DNA of 64,000 nt from Sulfurihydrogenibium sp. YO3AOP1 (GTDB lineage Bacteria; Aquificota; Aquificia; Aquificales; Hydrogenothermaceae), in contig NC_010730.1 of assembly GCF_000020325.1 (NCBI RefSeq), positions 124,001 to 188,000 on the forward strand. The letters run 5' to 3'. The notes under the pieces were generated by a model. The model did no database searches. It was not told the DNA's origin and saw only the letters and a program-made list of their open reading frames with translations. Below are positions 47,384 to 56,039 of the stretch, one piece after another; within the stretch, counting starts at the first letter, position 1, and each line of letters starts with the position of its first letter. A program made the position numbers and the translations under genes.

Positions 47384-48463
47384 TTAAGTAGTTGAGCCCT
47401 CTTCGTCTAAGTATAACTCTCTGAAAACTTCGTCAGTGATTTGAACGTTTTCACCTTTAAAACCTGGTAATGCTTCCATTCTTACCCATGCAGACCTATA
47501 CCATATATCTGTTGGAACTTTATTAACCGGTGCCACTTCCTGAGCTTTTGTCTCAGCATGATAGTCCCAGTTCATGTATGCGTTAAAGTCTTGAACTATG
47601 TCTGTAATAACCATTCCATAGTCGTTTATTAAAGCTTTTTGGAATTGATGCCATCTTGTAATAGAAGAATCTCTTAATGTTAATCCAAAGTATCCAACAC
47701 TACCTTCTTGTCTTAATGCTGCAATACCTCTTGCAATGAATGCTTTAAAGGCTTTTAATGTTTCCGGCGGGTCTGTGATAAATACATCAAAAGATTTCAA
47801 CCATTCTTCTGGGAATGGATTTCTTAAATCAAATCTTATAGCTTCTGCATTGTCTATGCCAAGTTCTTTAAAGATCCTGTTATCAAAATCTATAGACCTT
47901 TCATCTATATCTAAGATTAAAACTCTTCTTGGAAGTCTTGTTAAAGCTACAGCTAAACCTGTTAAATCATCCTCAGCACCCATAACAAGAATATCTCTGT
48001 CTCTTAAATCTTCTCTTGAATCTAAGAATAAAACTCTTGATACAGTAGTTTCCGGTGTAACGCTGCCTTGGTCATACTCTTGAATTGCTTTCGGTCTATC
48101 CTTTGTAACTTGTAAAAATGTACGATACCAATCTAAATTTGCATAGAATGGTATACCTCTGCCTTCACAAGCTTTACAAGAATAATCTACCGCCGGTGGT
48201 ATTTTTAACTCTTTTACTAAATTAAAACCTTTTTCTGTTAATAAGATTTCATCGTTTTCTATTTTTGCGATGCCTTCAGCTACAAGCTGTCTTACTATTT
48301 CTGCTGTCGCCGGCACCGGTTGGTCAGCCAAGTCTACAACCTTCCAAAAATCTGATGTTGTTAAAAGACCAGCCAACACCCTTTCTACACTTCTTCCGTA
48401 AAGTTTAATATTTGTTTTTTCTGATGCTCTTTTTGCGATTAAGTCTAAAACCTCTCTTGCCAA
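47384..48463 (-). CDS. bpsA: N4-bis(aminopropyl)spermidine synthase (branched polyamine synthase)
   Basis: The protein is about 359 residues. It has an N-terminal winged-helix region (ADQPVPATAEIVRQLVAEGIA), a CKACEGRG zinc-like motif, and a Rossmann aminopropyltransferase domain with LVMGAEDDLTGLA, LDIDERSI and ITDPPETL. This is the BpsA (DUF43) family of thermophiles, which adds two aminopropyl groups to spermidine to make a quaternary branched polyamine that protects nucleic acids at high temperature. The start is most likely the TTG at 48463, because GAGGTGAG is 5 bases upstream; the frame is open to 48478. It follows speE directly. Confidence 0.92.
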   Translation of the reverse strand: MAREVLDLIAKRASEKTNIKLYGRSVERVLAGLLTTSDFWKVVDLADQPVPATAEIVRQLVAEGIAKIENDEILLTEKGFNLVKELKIPPAVDYSCKACEGRGIPFYANLDWYRTFLQVTKDRPKAIQEYDQGSVTPETTVSRVLFLDSREDLRDRDILVMGAEDDLTGLAVALTRLPRRVLILDIDERSIDFDNRIFKELGIDNAEAIRFDLRNPFPEEWLKSFDVFITDPPETLKAFKAFIARGIAALRQEGSVGYFGLTLRDSSITRWHQFQKALINDYGMVITDIVQDFNAYMNWDYHAETKAQEVAPVNKVPTDIWYRSAWVRMEALPGFKGENVQITDEVFRELYLDEEGSTT

Positions 48464-48478
48464 TTTCTCACCTCTCAA

Positions 48479-49309
48479 TTATTTAATTAAATCTGATACA
48501 AATTTTGGTATTGAAAATAAAGAAGCATATATTTTATCACAAAAATATTTTGTTTTCAAATCCTTAATCTTTTCAAACTCGCTTTCTTCATACTTTAAAA
48601 TATCAACATCATCGGAAGCCAATGTAAAACTCCACATTCCAGCTGGATACGTTGGAATAAATGCTAAATAAGTTCCAAAATATTTAAATACTTGTTTAAT
48701 CTCATTTACAGCTGTCTTAAAATAAAGCTCTTGTAAAAATGGAGATTCAGTTTGTGCTGCCATTATTCCATTTTCTCTAAGTGCATTTTTAACCTTAGTA
48801 TAAAATTCTCTTTTAAACAAAGCTTCTGCAGGACCTACTGGGTCAGATAGGTCAAGCAGTATAACATCATAATAATTTTTTCTTTCATCTAAAAACTTAT
48901 TTCCATCTTCTACAAAAACTTGGACTTTTGGATTGTTTAGTTCACATGAAATTGTAGGAAGATACTCTTTTGAAATTTTTATAACTTCTTCATCAATTTC
49001 ACATAAATGAGCTTCTTTTACAGATGGATGCTTTAAAACTTCTCTAATTGTTCCACCATCACCACCGCCAATAACAAGAACTCTTTCTGGGTTTGGATGT
49101 TTTATCAAGGCAGGATGAGTAAGCATCTCATGATATATAAACTCATCTCTTTCTGTTGTTTGAACTGCACCATCTAAAACAAGCATTTTGCCATACTCAT
49201 AAGTATCTAAGATCAAGATTTCCTGATACTTTGATTTCACTGTTTTAGCTTCTTTAACTTTTACAGTTAATCCTGTGTTTGGTGTTTGATACTCAGTAAA
49301 CCAGATCAA
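48479..49309 (-). CDS. speE: Spermidine synthase (aminopropyltransferase)
   Basis: The 276-residue protein has the SpeE core YGKMLVLDGAVQTTERDEFIYHEM, the SAM-binding GGGDGGTIREVLKH, and DLSDPVGPAE with the catalytic aspartate. It transfers aminopropyl from decarboxylated SAM to putrescine or agmatine-derived amines. It is the first gene of the two-gene polyamine operon with bpsA, whose substrate it supplies. GGAGG stands upstream. Confidence 0.95.
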   Translation of the reverse strand: MIWFTEYQTPNTGLTVKVKEAKTVKSKYQEILILDTYEYGKMLVLDGAVQTTERDEFIYHEMLTHPALIKHPNPERVLVIGGGDGGTIREVLKHPSVKEAHLCEIDEEVIKISKEYLPTISCELNNPKVQVFVEDGNKFLDERKNYYDVILLDLSDPVGPAEALFKREFYTKVKNALRENGIMAAQTESPFLQELYFKTAVNEIKQVFKYFGTYLAFIPTYPAGMWSFTLASDDVDILKYEESEFEKIKDLKTKYFCDKIYASLFSIPKFVSDLIK

Positions 49310-49433
49310 TTTTTACCTCCAAAGATTATTTGAAATAATTATATAATAAGTGAGACAGTAAGTAGATGAGAAAGTGAGAGACCGAGAAAATAAGTAGCAG
49401 TTTAACGTCTCAATTCTGACTTTAAAGTGCAAA

Positions 49434-50711
49434 TTACGGTGATACTATAATACAAGAAGATTTTGTAAAGTATTTAATTGTAAGCTTAGTTAAATCTCTG
49501 AGTTTTACTTTTTTTATTAAATTTGGATAGTTTTTATCCATTTGATAACCAAGTCCTACAGTTTCAAACCATCCTAAATAATATGCCTGTTTTGACCTTG
49601 TTTGATGGTCCATCATAAACGTTCCAAGTATCTTTTCCTTGGATGTTTTTATCTCTTCTTCCTTTATTCCTTCTTTCAAACTTTTAACAACCTCTCTCAT
49701 ACCTTTTTCTGCATCTTCTCTTTTTTTAGGGTCTGTGCCAATATATAAAACAACTGTACCAATGTTTAATCTTGCCGGAAAGTAAGAACCTGTTGCGTAT
49801 GCAAGTCCTCTTTTTTCTCTTAGCTCTTGAAACATACGAGAAGTAAAGCCGCTTCCAAGAATTCCATTTAATACTCTAAACGGAATGTAATCTTTATCTA
49901 AAAGAGTTGGAGCGTTATATGCAATTAAAATAGTTGATTGTTGACCTTCTCTGTGAACTGTAATACATTGGTTATCTTCAATAACTTTATCAATTTTTGG
50001 AAAACTAAAATACTCTTTTTTTTGTAGCTTTGAGAAATTATATAACTGATTTTCAAATTCTTTAAATGAAGCATCCCCAACTATTGAAATAACAATCCTG
50101 TTACTGTTTAAAAGCTCATTCCATCTTTTCCTTACATCTTCCGATGTTATCTTATTCAATGATTCTTCTGTTCCAAGTGGGCTATATTGGTAATTTGTAT
50201 CTTTATATATCACTTTTCTTAAATCATCAAAGGCTATGGAAAATCCTTCTTCTTTTTTTGCCTTTATTTGTGCGATTATATTGCTTTTTTCTTGAGAAAA
50301 TTTATCCTCCGGAAATAATGGGTTTTCTAAAATATCCATTAAAATTTCAACAGCCTTAGGGAAATTATCTACAGTGGTGGCAAATTCAATGTTTGAAAAA
50401 TCTTCCCCGGACGAAGAGGATATATACCCACCGCTGTCTTCAAAAAATTTGTTTATATCATAATCCGAATATTTCTTTGAACCTTTTAATAACAATTTTA
50501 ATGTCAAATTTGTGAGACCGGCTTTTTCTGTTCCATCTTCAAAGCTTCCACCTCTAATAAATATACTACCGGCTATTATTCCTTTCCCTTGCGTTTGTTT
50601 GTATATTAAAGTCAAATTATTTGGATATATTACTTTAAGCACTCTTTCTCCTCCAAATGACAATTGGGATAACGCAAAAAACAATAAGAATATAATTATT
50701 AATCTTTTCAT
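49434..50711 (-). CDS. M16-family peptidase homologue lacking the zinc motif
   Basis: The 425-residue protein has a signal peptide (about 1-20). Two pitrilysin-type domains follow, including NGILGSGFTSRMFQELREKRGLAYATGS with the conserved Arg/Tyr pair of the C-terminal half. The expected HxxEH zinc site is replaced by AGLTNLTLKLLLKGS, so it should not be a peptidase on its own. In bacteria such subunits usually pair with an active M16 partner encoded next door; none is present here. Confidence 0.88.
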   Translation of the reverse strand: MKRLIIIFLLFFALSQLSFGGERVLKVIYPNNLTLIYKQTQGKGIIAGSIFIRGGSFEDGTEKAGLTNLTLKLLLKGSKKYSDYDINKFFEDSGGYISSSSGEDFSNIEFATTVDNFPKAVEILMDILENPLFPEDKFSQEKSNIIAQIKAKKEEGFSIAFDDLRKVIYKDTNYQYSPLGTEESLNKITSEDVRKRWNELLNSNRIVISIVGDASFKEFENQLYNFSKLQKKEYFSFPKIDKVIEDNQCITVHREGQQSTILIAYNAPTLLDKDYIPFRVLNGILGSGFTSRMFQELREKRGLAYATGSYFPARLNIGTVVLYIGTDPKKREDAEKGMREVVKSLKEGIKEEEIKTSKEKILGTFMMDHQTRSKQAYYLGWFETVGLGYQMDKNYPNLIKKVKLRDLTKLTIKYFTKSSCIIVSP

Positions 50712-50748
50712 ATCTTATCTCCTAACTCCTTACATTAGTATACCATAA

Positions 50749-51099
50749 TTGGTATTTATTATTAGAACTTGGAATTAAAACAAATGTGAGATTATCTTTC
50801 AAAATTAGTCATTATGTTTATTAACAATTTAAGTGATAAATAAAAGATATCTTGGATGAGAAATTAGGGATTTTTATAAAACTTAGGAAGGAGATCCTTC
50901 GGACTAAAGTCCTCAAGATGACAGGAAAAGGTTGAATTATAAGCATTAGAGGAAGGATAACTTTATTTGTCATTCTGAAGCCGGAGAAGAATATCCTTCT
51001 TTTATCAAATTTTCCACCAAAGTATTTAAGAGTGATAAATAAAAAATTTTATAGTTAGGAAAATTAATTGAGTATTTTTGGGCTTTTAAAATTAGAAAA
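50749..51099 (-). repeat. Dispersed intergenic repeat, long copy
   Basis: Bases about 50853-51005 are the reverse complement of a long version of the repeat: CCGGCTTCAGAATGAC, AATAAAGTTATCCTT, CTCTAATGCTTATAATTCAA, CCTGTCATCTTGAGGACTTT, AGTCCGAAGGATCTCC. It matches 62610-62706 closely. The rest of the gap holds no gene. Confidence 0.75.
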
Positions 51100-51129
51100 A
51101 AAATAAAAAAGAGGCCATAAAAGCCTCTT
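51100..51129 (-). terminator. Intrinsic terminator of the cbb3 operon
   Basis: On the minus strand AAGAGGC, a 7-base loop and GCCTCTT are followed by TTTTATTTTTT. It lies 35 bases beyond the last gene of the operon. Confidence 0.9.
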
Positions 51130-51163
51130 CATAAAAAGAATTAAAATATAGATTTAAATCTTT

Positions 51164-51388
51164 TTAATTTCTCATTAATTCTCTTAACCAAATGTACTTA
51201 TCAGCTGCTTCGGTTCCTTGTCCTACAACTGCTAACCAACCTAAGAAGTCCGGTATCCAATCAAATACTATGTAAGACACAGTAAAAAGAATATATCCGA
51301 TCCAGAACATCATCCACCATGTTGGAACAGCATCTGTTACATAGGTAATCTTATCAATTGCTCTTGTATTCTCCAAATGTGCAGCCAT
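51164..51388 (-). CDS. CcoP N-terminal-like membrane subunit of cbb3 oxidase, no haem domain
   Basis: The 74-residue protein has one clear membrane helix (about 24-45) preceded by DKITYVTDAVPTWWMMFWIGYILF. This matches the N-terminal anchor of CcoP, where a D-x-L/V-P-x-WW motif leads into the helix. The usual two C-terminal cytochrome c domains are absent and the protein ends after LRELMRN. A separate diheme cytochrome is encoded first in the operon, so CcoP appears to be split. GGAGG stands upstream. Confidence 0.75.
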   Translation of the reverse strand: MAAHLENTRAIDKITYVTDAVPTWWMMFWIGYILFTVSYIVFDWIPDFLGWLAVVGQGTEAADKYIWLRELMRN

Positions 51389-51391
51389 TTT

Positions 51392-51679
51392 TTAATACCT
51401 CCCAGCTTTTTTTTCTGATTCAATGATTTTTTCCTCTTTTTCTAAAAGTTCATACTTTGGACCTTCTATGTCCTTAAAATCACCTTTCAGATAAGAATAA
51501 ATGAATAGAGTCAACCACCCAGTTAAAGCAACAATATAAGATATAACTTCAACCAAGAATCCTTTTAATTCAAAACCTGCTTCTAAATAAGCAACAGTTC
51601 TTACTGCAATTATAGACCCAACTACAAATAAAAAAATAAACATTATCATAAGTGAAACTGTTCGTTGGGTTATCTTCAT
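51392..51679 (-). CDS. CcoS/CcoQ-like small membrane protein of the cbb3 operon
   Basis: The protein is about 95 residues with two membrane helices (about 9-30 and 42-62). The sequence KGDFKDIEGPKYELLE resembles the G-x-F-x-D-L/I-E-G-P signature of CcoS, an assembly factor for cbb3 oxidase; its place after ccoO is that of ccoQ. GAGGTGG selects the ATG at 51679. Assignment is by this short likeness and by context. Confidence 0.65.
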   Translation of the reverse strand: MKITQRTVSLMIMFIFLFVVGSIIAVRTVAYLEAGFELKGFLVEVISYIVALTGWLTLFIYSYLKGDFKDIEGPKYELLEKEEKIIESEKKAGRY

Positions 51680-51730
51680 TTTACCACCTCGCATTTGCTA
51701 AGTGGAGGGGCATTAACCCTCCATTGCTAA

Positions 51731-52405
51731 TTATTTTAAAGCCCATTCTTTTGTTGGTTTAACTTCCCAAGAACCAAGCCACATTATGTAGGTTAAGAGT
51801 CCAATACCTCTTTCATTAGGAACCATATTTCCATTTTTATCCTTTTCAAAATACCATGGATATCCTGGCATGTTTGTTCCTGGGGAAGTAGAAGGAGGAT
51901 TATAGAGGTGTGCAACTTGCCAGTCTACGTTATGAACTGCCGCCTCTCTAATTAAGTCTGGGCCAATTCTTTTTGTACCCCATAATACAGGAGCTTGTAA
52001 TTCATTTTGATATTCTGAAGGATAAGAGACAGTATTAGACACTCCCGGAATACCAAATCTTAATGTTTCATTAGAAACTGGTCTTATCATTTGAGAGTGA
52101 CAGTTCCAGCAACCTTCGGCAACATACCAATGGTGACCAACATCTAAAGCCTTCGCAAATGATTTTTCATTTACTTCGCCATAATATTTTTTAAATTGTT
52201 CTGGATAGTATTGAGCTAATCTTTGAAAATCAGCCCAAGCAGAGGTATTTTTTGCTTTTGCCTCTGCCGCAAGGTCGTTGATTTTCTTCATAGGAATATC
52301 TTTTAATACAAACATTGGCAATGCCCAAGATATAAAGTCTGCAAAAAGGAAAAATCCTAACCCTGCTACTAATACCACAAAAGGGAAACGTTCCATTTTA
52401 CCCAT
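51731..52405 (-). CDS. ccoO: cbb3-type cytochrome c oxidase subunit II (monohaem)
   Basis: The 224-residue protein has an N-terminal membrane anchor (about 7-27) and a periplasmic domain with haem c motif CWNCHSQMIRP, preceded by HHWYVAEG, and the distal methionine region GTNMPGYPWYF. These are standard CcoO/FixO features. It passes electrons from the c-type cytochromes to CcoN. It lies 14 bases after ccoN. Confidence 0.95.
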   Translation of the reverse strand: MGKMERFPFVVLVAGLGFFLFADFISWALPMFVLKDIPMKKINDLAAEAKAKNTSAWADFQRLAQYYPEQFKKYYGEVNEKSFAKALDVGHHWYVAEGCWNCHSQMIRPVSNETLRFGIPGVSNTVSYPSEYQNELQAPVLWGTKRIGPDLIREAAVHNVDWQVAHLYNPPSTSPGTNMPGYPWYFEKDKNGNMVPNERGIGLLTYIMWLGSWEVKPTKEWALK

Positions 52406-52419
52406 TTTTCATTCCCTCC

Positions 52420-53829
52420 TTATACTGTTTGCTTTAGCTGAGCTTCAAGACCTTTACCAGCTGTAGCAGTTTTATAGAAGTTCATAGCATACATTAATAA
52501 TCCTGTTAACATCATGATTCCAGCAACAGATCTGAAGTACCAGAATGGTTTTGAGAAATTAACTGAGTCAATCCATGGGTTTAATCCAATCCAGTCAAAA
52601 CCTTGAACTAACCCTACAGCTGTTAAGTCAACAAACATTGCAATTACACCAATTGTTAATAACCAGTATGCTCCTTCTGACATTCCCTTAGAATACATAG
52701 TTTCTTTTCCAAAGAGCCTTGGCCATACATATTCAGCCATTCCAAGAACCCACATTCCAAATGTACCAAACATTATTAGGTGTGCGTGTCCTGTTACCCA
52801 GTCTGTAAAGTGGATAACTTTTTGGAATGTTAATGTAACGTGAAATGCACATTGGAAGCAAGTAATCCAGTAGAAAATTGCTCCAGTATACATATATCTT
52901 AAAGGTACATTGTACTTTAATACTTCAGCAGAACCTCTTAATGTCATCATGAAGTTGATTAAAACCGATGTAACTGCAAACTCAATAGCAACTGTTGCAA
53001 ATACTGCTGAATACTGAGCAAACATTGGAATTGGAGACCACATGAAGTGGTGAACACCGTTCATTGGATAGAAAAATGCCAATCCCCAGAAACCAAGTAA
53101 TGACAACCCATGAGACCACATTGGCTTTTTCATAATAACTGGTACAAAGTAATACATCAATCCCCAAGCTACAGGTGTAACGTACAACCCAACTAAGTCG
53201 TGAATGAATGTAGATTGAACTGCACCAGCTCCAGAACCTGCAGACCAGAATCTTGGTATAAAGTTACCCATGAACACAACAAGGGGTGTCCATACCAACA
53301 TTGCTGATACATACCATCCTGTAACATAAAGAGGAGCCTTTTGAGATGCTTTTAAAATTGGAGTACCAAATTGAATTGCATGTAACAATAACCAAGCAAC
53401 AATTATAGGGTCAATCCACCAAGGTGTCTCACCCCATTCAACGTTGTCAGCTTGACCTAAGAAAAGAATAGCAACAACTGTAATTAATACAGCCGCCTGA
53501 AGACCAATAAACATAAAACCACCTAAGTATTTTTCGTTAAAAACTTTATAACCTGTAAATCTTGGAACTGCCCAATAAAGAAGACCAGTAAACATGTTTA
53601 CTAAAAATCCATAAGCAGCACCTGCTGTGTGAATCATTCTCACCCTACCGGCGGATAAAAATTCTATCCCTGGGAATGGATAGATACCATCAAGCTGTAA
53701 AGAGTATAAGAATCCCATTAATCCAACAATAATGAAGAAAATCAGACCCATTGCAACGTGAAGCTTTACAAGGGTATAGTTAACGAGGTTTGTTAATTGA
53801 ACATCACCTGTTGCTGTTGCGGTAGCCAT
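52420..53829 (-). CDS. ccoN: cbb3-type cytochrome c oxidase catalytic subunit I
   Basis: The 469-residue membrane protein has about 12 helices. Haem and copper ligands are seen in MIHTAGAAYGF, FIHDLVGLYVTPVAWGLMYYFVP (CuB histidine and nearby tyrosine), VHHFMW, and HFTDWVTGHAHLIMFG for haems b and b3. It reduces oxygen to water with high affinity and pumps protons, fitting a microaerophile. It follows the diheme cytochrome gene by 18 bases. Confidence 0.97.
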   Translation of the reverse strand: MATATATGDVQLTNLVNYTLVKLHVAMGLIFFIIVGLMGFLYSLQLDGIYPFPGIEFLSAGRVRMIHTAGAAYGFLVNMFTGLLYWAVPRFTGYKVFNEKYLGGFMFIGLQAAVLITVVAILFLGQADNVEWGETPWWIDPIIVAWLLLHAIQFGTPILKASQKAPLYVTGWYVSAMLVWTPLVVFMGNFIPRFWSAGSGAGAVQSTFIHDLVGLYVTPVAWGLMYYFVPVIMKKPMWSHGLSLLGFWGLAFFYPMNGVHHFMWSPIPMFAQYSAVFATVAIEFAVTSVLINFMMTLRGSAEVLKYNVPLRYMYTGAIFYWITCFQCAFHVTLTFQKVIHFTDWVTGHAHLIMFGTFGMWVLGMAEYVWPRLFGKETMYSKGMSEGAYWLLTIGVIAMFVDLTAVGLVQGFDWIGLNPWIDSVNFSKPFWYFRSVAGIMMLTGLLMYAMNFYKTATAGKGLEAQLKQTV

Positions 53830-53847
53830 TGCTTACACCTCCTTATA

Positions 53848-54612
53848 TTATTTTCCTTGATTCATTAAATATGCAATGTAAGAAACAAGATGCCATCTGT
53901 CTTCTTCTGATAAATGGTCAAATTTTGGCATCGGAGAACCTTCAAGACCAACGGTTAAAACTCTAAACGTGTCTTTTGGTGATGGACCTGCCGCTCTAAC
54001 TGGATAAGTTAAATTGGTTGGTGGAACTGGTAAAGTTGAAGCTATTGGACCATCTCCTCTTCCACTTTCACCATGGCAAGCTGTACAGTTTGCAGCATAC
54101 AACTCTTTACCTTTTTCAATAGATTCCTTTGTTCCAAAGAATTCAGGAACTTTTTTGATTTGGCTATAAACACTCTCTCCAGGTTGTTCTTTTTTCCATC
54201 TGTCAGAGAAAGTTTTGATATAAGCAATAACTGCTCTTTTTTGAACTTCTGGTACCAAATGGAAAGATGGCATAGGTGTTTGAGGAATACCCCAATCTAA
54301 TACGTGTAACAAGTCTTCATCTGTTGGGAGTGTTCCTTCTGGAGTAGATTTCCATCTAAATACGCCGGTGTGGAAGTTTGGTGGCTTGTCCTTAAAGAAA
54401 GGCGCTGCCATACTGTTTCCATCACCGTTTTCACCGTGACATCCTACACAGAATTTGTTGTAAACCTTTCTTCCAGCTTCTTCCATTTCTGTAAGTTCTG
54501 CTGTCTTTTTAGCTTGAGCAGGTTTAGATGAATAAACATGCAACAAACCATAGACAAACAGGGCTGGGAAGAAGAAGAAGAGCAACCATCTGATAGCTGT
54601 GTTTTCTCCCAT
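53848..54612 (-). CDS. Membrane-anchored diheme cytochrome c of the cbb3 operon
   Basis: The 254-residue protein has an N-terminal membrane helix (about 7-25). Two cytochrome c domains follow, with CVGCH (near residue 56) and CTACH (near 176) and methionine ligands in QTPMPSF and GSPMPKF. It is first in the operon, before ccoN. With no haem domain on the CcoP-like peptide at 51164, this protein most likely takes the electron-entry role of CcoP; an alternative is a separate donor cytochrome. Confidence 0.92.
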   Translation of the reverse strand: MGENTAIRWLLFFFFPALFVYGLLHVYSSKPAQAKKTAELTEMEEAGRKVYNKFCVGCHGENGDGNSMAAPFFKDKPPNFHTGVFRWKSTPEGTLPTDEDLLHVLDWGIPQTPMPSFHLVPEVQKRAVIAYIKTFSDRWKKEQPGESVYSQIKKVPEFFGTKESIEKGKELYAANCTACHGESGRGDGPIASTLPVPPTNLTYPVRAAGPSPKDTFRVLTVGLEGSPMPKFDHLSEEDRWHLVSYIAYLMNQGK

Positions 54613-54632
54613 TGTTAACCTCCTACTAAAAT

Positions 54633-54674
54633 ATGATTTAAATCAATAATAAAATATTTATCAAGCAATTTCAA
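54633..54674 (-). promoter_or_regulatory. cbb3 operon promoter with FNR-like palindrome
   Basis: On the minus strand TTGAAA (54669-54674), a 17-base spacer and TATTAT (54646-54651) form a sigma70-type promoter. TTGATTTAAATCAT (54633-54646), which matches the FNR half-sites TTGAT/ATCAA at nine of ten bases, overlaps the -10 edge and start point. That position would suit repression rather than activation. Regulator identity is inferred. Confidence 0.5.
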
Positions 54675-54719
54675 GCATTTAATTTAAAGTTAAAATAAAA
54701 TAAAATTAACGTATTCTTT

Positions 54720-55040
54720 TTATATTTCTTTTATTACCTCATAAATTTCAACGGAAGGTAGTCCTGCAAACCATTCTTTTGGTGGTGGATTTTCATGAGC
54801 TTTCTTAAAAGCTTCACTATTTGTATAGTTTAAGAAACTTTCCATATCTTTCCAGTATGTAATAATTAACACATTGTTATTTTCCGGCATTGATGGAAAG
54901 CTTTTACCAGATAAAATTTTCATTCCAAGAAATCCTTCCATTTGAGAGATTCCATGCTCTCCAAATCTTTCCTTAGACCTTTTTTCAAAATCTTCTTTGA
55001 ACTCCTTTTTGATTGGAAATTTTGTTAAAACAACTACCAT
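54720..55040 (-). CDS. Antibiotic biosynthesis monooxygenase (ABM) domain protein
   Basis: The 106-residue ferredoxin-like ABM-fold protein has the VLIITYWKDMESFLNYTNSEAFKKAHE segment typical of HmoA/IsdG-like small monooxygenases. Members break down haem or oxidise small aromatics; the substrate cannot be assigned. It follows pyrD by 4 bases, so it shares that transcript. Confidence 0.8.
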   Translation of the reverse strand: MVVVLTKFPIKKEFKEDFEKRSKERFGEHGISQMEGFLGMKILSGKSFPSMPENNNVLIITYWKDMESFLNYTNSEAFKKAHENPPPKEWFAGLPSVEIYEVIKEI

Positions 55041-55044
55041 CTTT

Positions 55045-55980
55045 TTACACCTCCTTTATTATCATTTGATGAGCTTTTCCTATTAGTTGACTATAATGCA
55101 CATAACCTTTTTTATCTAAATGATTTTTTAAATCTTCAATTATTTTTAACGGCGAGAGAGGGTCATAAAAATTTGCTGTTCCCACTTGTATAGCAGATGC
55201 TCCAGCCAATATATGCTGCAGTGCATCTTTGTAGTTTGATATTCCACCTACACCGATGATGGGTATTCTGCTGCCGTATTTTTGATAAACTTGCCATATC
55301 ATCCTAACAGCTATTGGAAGCATGGCAGGACCAGAAAGTCCTCCAGTAATGGTTGACAAAATTGGCTTTTCTCTTTCTACATCTATAGCAACACCAAGAA
55401 GTGTATTTATAAGTACCAAACCATCAGCTCCTGCAGATACACAAGCATCAGCGGTATCAAGAATATTGCTAACATTTGGACTTAATTTTACAAGAAGTGG
55501 CTTTTTTGTAATTTTCTTCATTTTATAAACAAGATTATATAAAACCTCTGGGTCTGTTCCAAATGCAATTCCACCTTTTTTGACGTTCGGACATGATACG
55601 TTTAACTCAAGTCCATGAACTCCATCTGCTTTATCAAGTCTTTCTGCTACTGCAAGATATTCATCTTCATCCTCTCCAAAAACATTAGCAAATATTTTAG
55701 TGTCGTATTTTTTTAATTTAGGAAGTGTTTCATTTATAAAATAATCAACTCCCGGGTTTTGAAGACCAATTGAGTTTAACATTCCAGCTGGCGTTTCTAC
55801 AATTCTTTCTGGCATATTTCCTTTTCTTGGTTTTAATGATAATCCTTTAACAACTATAGCGCCAAGTAATGATAAATCATATATTTTTGCGACTTCAAGA
55901 CCATAGCTAAAAGTTCCTGAAGCTGTCCATACAGGATTTTTAAATTCTAAGCCAAAAAGTGTATGTTTTAATTTGTCCAT
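55045..55980 (-). CDS. pyrD: Dihydroorotate dehydrogenase, class 1B-type catalytic subunit
   Basis: The 311-residue FMN-binding TIM barrel has [17 protein letters not shown], the active-site [14 protein letters not shown] with catalytic cysteine, and the FMN-phosphate loop [23 protein letters not shown]. The cysteine base marks class 1, and the form resembles PyrD of PyrDK systems. The PyrK electron-transfer subunit is not seen here. It makes orotate in pyrimidine synthesis. Confidence 0.95.
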
Positions 55981-56039
55981 AAGCCAACCTCAATTAGATG
56001 GTAAAATAATATCTTACACTAAAAAATATGGAGTAGCAA

